Assembly: GCA_028565635.1 (NCBI GenBank)
Contig: JAOXYB010049170.1
Location: 1 to 11,923, forward strand
Direction of reading: 5' to 3'
DNA from: Phoronis ovalis
Lineage: Eukaryota; Phoronida; Phoronidae
DNA: 11,923 nucleotides
Below the pieces are notes generated by a model. The model did not search any database. It saw only the letters and a list, made by a program, of their open reading frames with translations, and was not told the origin of the DNA. Both the position numbers and the translations under genes were made by a program. Shown here in pieces: positions 9,501 to 11,923 of the stretch (position 1 is the stretch's first letter; each line of letters starts with the position of its first letter).

Positions 9501-10831
9501 ATCACACAAGATATGCTAAAATGACCTGCTACTCACTATTCTTGTTGTTTTGCAGCTCTCGTTCAAGAGCCCAGAGTGCCATCCAACTAAGTCAGATCCA
9601 TACTGATGAGGACAAAGATCAACAAAAAGCAATGGAAAGTGTAGAAAGCTATCTGCACCCTTTACGAGATGATGAAGAAAGGAGCAATGTTAGTGCTGAT
9701 CAGCAGAAAATAGAGAGGCCAAGATCGGGTGTCTCTTATTTTAATCCAACTGCAACAGTCACAGCCAGCAGGTACAGTAAAACTGACATTTTGTTGAATC
9801 TTGGTTTAAAATGAGCAGATTCATTTATAATAAGGGACAAAATCGCCTGCCAAACTAACAGATTTAATTTTATCATGTTGTCTGTTGTAATTGAAGTGGC
9901 TTACATTATCATGTCAATTGTCATGTCTTAACTGTATTAACTTGCAAATTAGAACTTAATTGTTGTTTCAATGTATTTGGTAAGTACTTCAGAAGAATGA
10001 GCAAATCATTTGCTTCTGCAGCAGTTTTGACTATGTTTTATTAATAGCGTGCATAAAAATTATAGCTCATACCTTTACATTTTGTATTCCAGGGAGGGAT
10101 CTGCTACTCTAATTAGGAGACAGCCATACACTCAACTAAGAGCAGACAGTTTAACAGCAAATCTTAAGTCAACTAGCTATCTAGGGCGACCAACTCCACC
10201 ACCACTATATAGGAATGGTGAGTTTTGGACATGATTATTTACATTTACATGTATGTGACATTGATAATTTAAAGATTGTTTAGTTTCTGTTGGGAGTTTG
10301 GTGAAATCTGCTAGTTTATTGGCTTAAAAACTGATATTTGTCTTAAATTATCTGTGAGCAATGCAGCTCTTTAGTATTTAACTACTATTATAAATCTTGC
10401 ACTTTTAGATGACAAACCAAAATCAAGGCATTCTACAGCATCAAGCATTAGTCATGTTCATTTGTCGAGACCACCATCAGAAAGCTCTGCTCATAGTGAT
10501 GTTGTTTCCACAAAAATACCTTCTGATCACCAGCCTACTGCCATACAAACACAAAAGGAAGAGATTATTCGTTCTAGCCGTGTTTCCAGTGCACATAGCA
10601 ATGTTTCTAGTATTCGACATGCTAAACCTGGAAGTGCAAATTTTCATAAAATATGTGCTACTGGAAGTGTAAATTCACGTAAAATGTCTGCTGGATCAGT
10701 AACAAAATCTGTTGGCCATAGCTCAGCCCCTCCTAATTCGCGTTCTAATTCAGCCCATGATCATAATTTTGAGAACCTGGAAGTAATAGACAGATATGTA
10801 GATATAGAAGATGATGAGTTTACAATAAAAG
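3523..10831 (+). CDS. KIAA2012-like protein, 5' part of a multi-exon gene
   Basis: Spliced CDS joining 3523-3594, 5633-5929, 8582-8730, 9556-9771, 10093-10217 and 10409-10831: 427 codons plus one base, no internal stop. Every intron is GT-AG and the phases (0, 0, 2, 2, 1, 1) fit at each junction. Residues 1-10 (MLSQLSKGYG), 64-78 (LPKTF...ALLLF), 106-120 (STLDRLAASVLQYG) and 139-158 (VLHF...QPG) match, in order and at similar spacing, the N-terminus of vertebrate KIAA2012 as I recall it. That protein is poorly characterised and its vertebrate C-terminal half is a long charged coiled coil, which here would lie beyond the window. No signal peptide or membrane segment is visible. Residues 173-427 are Ser/His/Gln-rich and probably disordered. 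The ATG at 3523 is chosen because it falls within two residues of the vertebrate start and has A at -3. The exon structure is well supported; the family name rests on remembered sequence, and no function is claimed. Confidence 0.68.
3686..4140 (+). repeat. Repeated border block of the array-bearing module
   Basis: GGTACCCGGGG (3686) followed by gtggtgggggtgtgcaca (about 3720) precedes array 1. GAGTACCCGGGGGGGGG (4051) followed by gtaggggtgtgcgaccc (about 4118) precedes array 2. The same border order before each array implies two copies of one module, duplicated or nested. Confidence 0.55.
3741..4021 (+). repeat. Minisatellite-like array 1, core aaaattttggattgctacc
   Basis: Nine degenerate units start near 3742, 3775, 3808, 3850, 3876, 3915, 3945, 3974 and 4002. 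The core aaaattttggattgctacc (variants tttgg, attcgg, gggtttg) alternates with variable AT-rich spacers. Spacings are 26-42 bp, averaging about 33. All frames contain stops, so it is not coding. It lies in intron 1. Confidence 0.75.
4151..4494 (+). repeat. Minisatellite-like array 2, core taccctgtggtaaata
   Basis: Ten units start near 4151, 4183, 4222, 4255, 4286, 4333, 4365, 4398, 4431 and 4477. The 16-bp core taccctgtggtaaata is well kept while the spacers, 15-30 bp and A/T-rich, differ. Spacings are mostly 31-33 bp, with 39, 46 and 47 as exceptions. The core differs from that of the adjacent array but the period is the same. Confidence 0.8.
4501..4566 (+). repeat. Module end with TTGGGCGGAA and GTACCCCCGGGGTAC
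   Basis: After the last unit of array 2, ttgggcggaa (4516-4525) is followed at about 25 bp by the near-palindrome gtacccccggggtac (4551-4565). A diverged version with ttgggcggaa at 5086-5095 followed by gtgccccccaggg near 5116 shows that this end block is itself repeated. Confidence 0.5.
4571..4609 (+). repeat. Three copies of a 13-bp repeat, CTAGGTCYGTTCY
   Basis: CTAGGTCCGTTCT, CTAGGTCTGTTCC and CTAGGTACTGTTT lie end to end directly after the GTACC palindrome. It is a short tandem tract, probably part of the same repeat complex. Confidence 0.65.
4610..5029. other. Intron 1, no gene seen
   Basis: AT-rich intronic sequence. Around 4767-4883 there is a low-complexity stretch with repeated accaat/ttcaccat words and a ggttaccggt palindrome, but no unit of fixed length. 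No exon with usable splice sites was seen. Confidence 0.5.
5030..5130 (+). repeat. Second, diverged module end in intron 1
   Basis: aaaaagtgtcccgtttgggcggaaaacactcctattcat and gtgccccccaggg correspond in order to the block at 4501-4566. Just before it, gtgggcccattttagg and gtggaccaatttttaggg are two copies of a related motif. Confidence 0.4.
5633..5929 (+). CDS. Coding exon 2 of the KIAA2012-like gene
   Basis: Encodes residues 25-123 (99 codons, phase 0 on both sides). The acceptor is a T-rich tract ending ttttttcttag and the donor is GAG|gtaagt, close to the ideal consensus. It carries the strongest family signature: LPKTFLTRHGALLLF at residues 64-78, a Lys/Arg-rich helix around residues 88-105 (KLRKRKSKSEKIDELKKK), then STLDRLAASVLQYG at 107-120. 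Reading through the donor meets a stop four codons later, which supports the boundary. Confidence 0.8.
5930..8581 (+). other. Intron 2 (2.65 kb), no gene seen
   Basis: Strongly AT-rich, with no long open frame on either strand. It contains a perfect 8+1+8 palindrome at 6413-6429 (TTGCTGCT-G-AGCAGCAA) and a pair of 11-bp inverted copies (CGTTAAAGTCT at 8346, complement at 8436). The donor gtaagt and the acceptor atattttag are both good. Confidence 0.65.
8582..8730 (+). CDS. Coding exon 3 of the KIAA2012-like gene
   Basis: Encodes residues 124-172 plus two bases of codon 173. Acceptor atattttag, donor ACCAG|gtaaag. The peptide begins DYDPDISISNPRN and contains VLHFLHGLDE and AQPGGDFDFYLSDI; the spacing of LHF, PG and YL recalls the segment that follows the AYG motif in vertebrate KIAA2012. 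The exon sits alone between a 2.65-kb intron and an intron invaded by a repeat element. Confidence 0.75.
8839..9455 (-). repeat. Inverted copy of the hairpin-ended repeat, within intron 3
   Basis: It begins with the hairpin 8839-8867 (TATGCCC...GGGGCATA), then reads as the reverse complement of the copy at 1-684: tttctttttctcacgataac, aggataaatacaggtcaaagtg and a ggccaac-tggtggcc box at about 9014-9028. A second diverged unit follows (ggtaagtacaggtcac at about 9275, ttggccatgtttgg at about 9312). The two units end in similar gtgaccttgaaaagtgggtcaaat-type tails near 9150 and 9428, a period of about 276 bp. The insertion lies wholly inside the intron, antisense to the gene, and leaves both splice sites intact. 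Confidence 0.7.
9556..9771 (+). CDS. Coding exon 4 of the KIAA2012-like gene
   Basis: Completes codon 173 and encodes residues 174-244 plus two bases of 245. Acceptor ttgttttgcag, donor AGCAG|gtacag. The peptide is hydrophilic: an Arg/Ser start (SRSRAQSAIQLSQ), an acidic stretch (DEDKDQQ), LHPLRDDEERSNV, and SYFNPTATVTASR at the end. I recognise no domain. The acceptor lies only about 100 bp after the inserted repeat in intron 3. Confidence 0.75.
9772..10092 (+). other. Intron 4, nothing recognised
   Basis: 321 bp of AT-rich sequence between donor gtacag and acceptor tgtattccag. Phase 2. No repeat or RNA structure seen. Confidence 0.65.
10093..10217 (+). CDS. Coding exon 5 of the KIAA2012-like gene
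   Basis: Completes codon 245 and encodes residues 246-286 plus one base of 287. Acceptor tgtattccag, donor AATG|gtgagt. The peptide includes ATLIRRQPYTQLRADSL and a short proline run, GRPTPPPLYRN. It is likely unstructured and no domain is recognised. Flanked by short introns of 321 and 191 bp. Confidence 0.73.
10409..10831 (+). CDS. Coding exon 6 of the KIAA2012-like gene, Ser/His-rich
   Basis: Completes codon 287 and encodes residues 288-427 plus one base. Acceptor gcacttttag, donor AAAAG|gtaagt. It is rich in Ser, His, Ala and Arg, with recurring SSAH-type motifs: SSAHSDV at about 312-318, SSAHSNV at about 346-352, and NSAHDHN near the end. It closes with an acidic stretch, LEVIDRYVDIEDDEFTIK. 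The protein continues into an exon outside the window. The composition suggests a disordered linker before the coiled-coil half expected for the family; that is inference. Confidence 0.75.
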
Positions 10832-11220
10832 GTAAGTAATATAATGTACACTTACACTGTATATGTTTGTTATATAGGGTGACACGAAATATACAAGTTG
10901 TGTAAATCACATCATGCTAAAAAATGCTTTATTTTCAATTTCCCCTTTTAATTTAATTGCTCCCTTTTTCATAAAAATATACTCATTAACTATCCCCATG
11001 ATTATGAGCATGCATATATTTCATTCCTGCAATTTTCAAAATAGTTTGGGGAAAATATATCCGTTATTCCATGTTTCAAATTTAGACACAGGGATCGAAA
11101 TATGATTTCAAAACTAAACACATTTTGCAAAGAATATATAAACTTATTTTCCAAGTTTAATAACACAGGTAAAAATGACAACCATCTAAATGCTTTCCAT
11201 TTTCTTGTGCAGTCAGCACG

Positions 11221-11240
11221 ACCTCCTACATGTAGGAGGT
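11221..11240. repeat. 20-bp perfect palindrome
   Basis: ACCTCCTACATGTAGGAGGT equals its own reverse complement over all 20 bases; the flanking bases do not extend it. It lies in an intron about 100 bp before the degenerate repeat copy. It could be a protein-binding site, a hairpin, or an element end. Confidence 0.85.
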
Positions 11241-11319
11241 GTGTTTTAGCTACTTGCTGTATCCTCTTCTTGGACCATGAAGGCTCACCGCCTGTAGTTG
11301 TCTTGATCTCTGAATGGTT

Positions 11320-11580
11320 TACTATGTATAGTGGGTGAGCATATAGTTGTCCTTTAGGTGGACAACAGTTTTTATCGGATCATCTTCATATTCGGTAGAG
11401 GATAAGTAAAGGTCAAAGCACAGGTCTAATATATCTAATATGGTCAACAGGTGGCCATGTTTGTTCCCAAAAATTTGCAAAGACAAAGCACTTATAGTTG
11501 GACTTTTCGAAGGCCATAGAGCAACAGGTGTCATAGTCTAAGTGTTATTTTCGAATGACCTTGGGAAGTGTGCCAACTGT
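11320..11580 (-). repeat. Degenerate third copy of the hairpin-ended repeat, in last intron
   Basis: It begins with tatagtgggtgagcatatag, matching the hairpin side of the copy at 8839. It continues with ttttatcggatcatcttcat, gaggataagtaaaggtcaaag, a ggtcaacaggtggccatgtttg box and a cgaatgaccttgggaagtg tail. This is one diverged unit, in the same antisense orientation as the intron 3 copy. Confidence 0.6.
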
Positions 11581-11634
11581 TGAATGATCCAAAAATTCTG
11601 CATTTCTTTCGCAGTCATCAAAACTGTTTTTGCC

Positions 11635-11785
11635 CAGATCTTGAAAATTCTAATTTATAAAGGATTGCTTTATTTCAGAAATTAAATGGAGGTCAAAATA
11701 GAGGTCACTTTGAATTTGATATTATTTCCAGCATGGCTAACTGGTGGCCAAGGTTATTGTACCCCCAGCAGTAGGCTAATGTATA
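11635..11785 (-). repeat. Further degenerate unit of the same repeat family
   Basis: aggtcaaaatagaggtcact and catggctaactggtggccaaggtta echo the ggtcaaa and ggccaac-tggtggcc boxes of the better copies. No hairpin end is visible. It probably belongs to the tandem block starting at 11320, but divergence is high. Confidence 0.4.
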
Positions 11786-11923
11786 GTTAAATGTATTGTG
11801 TATTAAGACGATTTATAACAACTGTGGTTTTGAGTAAGTCTATTACGTAACAAAGTGTAATAAAAGATAGCTAATCAGCTCCAGATCATGCTCAGACTGC
11901 ATAATTATCTTTGTAATATCTGT

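Larger units (their letters stand above)
10832..11923 (+). other. Last intron, 3' end outside window
   Basis: Begins gtaagtaata after codon 427 in phase 1. No downstream exon was recognised before the window ends, although small open frames exist at 10914-11338. It holds the palindrome at 11221-11240 and the degenerate repeat copies from 11320. Confidence 0.55.

Noticed and set aside
9467-9555. Upstream extension of exon 4 using the aaatttgcag acceptor ending at 9479
   Set aside because: Starting at 9480 breaks the phase with exon 3 and hits TGA at once; the open frame from 9467 would only be read in an intron-retaining transcript.

Overview
The window looks like nuclear DNA of an animal, most likely a mollusc and plausibly a bivalve. 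It is AT-rich. Its one convincing gene is split by GT-AG introns with consistent phases, and the rest is dominated by dispersed and tandem repeats. The bivalve call rests on the hairpin-ended repeat family and the GTACCC/ccctgtggtaaata-type arrays, which I associate with bivalve genomes from general knowledge only. No bacterial-style operon, tRNA, rRNA or CRISPR locus was found.

The main gene is on the plus strand. Six exons (3523-3594, 5633-5929, 8582-8730, 9556-9771, 10093-10217, 10409-10831) join without a stop into 427 codons plus one base. The frame runs into a last intron that leaves the window, so this is the 5' part of a longer gene. The first 170 or so residues resemble the N-terminus of vertebrate KIAA2012, a poorly characterised protein, as I recall that sequence: the opening LSQLSKGYG, then LPKTFLTRHGALLLF, a STLDRLAASVLQYG segment and a VLHF...QPG segment, in the same order and with similar spacing. 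Exons 4-6 encode a low-complexity, Ser/His-rich, probably disordered region.

Layout: 1-684, hairpin-ended tandem repeat family (sense copy). 840-1617, minus-strand open frames that look like a decayed coding sequence of unknown identity. 1866-2389, a long imperfect inverted repeat. 2390-3213, nothing recognised. 3214-3522, possible TATA box and 5' leader. 3595-5632, intron 1, holding two adjacent minisatellite-like arrays of about 33-bp spacing bounded by GTACCC/CGGG blocks. 5930-8581, a long AT-rich intron. 8839-9455, an inverted copy of the repeat family inside intron 3. 10832-11923, part of the last intron, with a 20-bp perfect palindrome and further degenerate copies of the repeat family.

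The main points for a second look are the gene model, the twin arrays in intron 1, the long inverted repeat upstream of the gene, and the minus-strand coding remnant. I see no evidence of an unknown multi-gene system.
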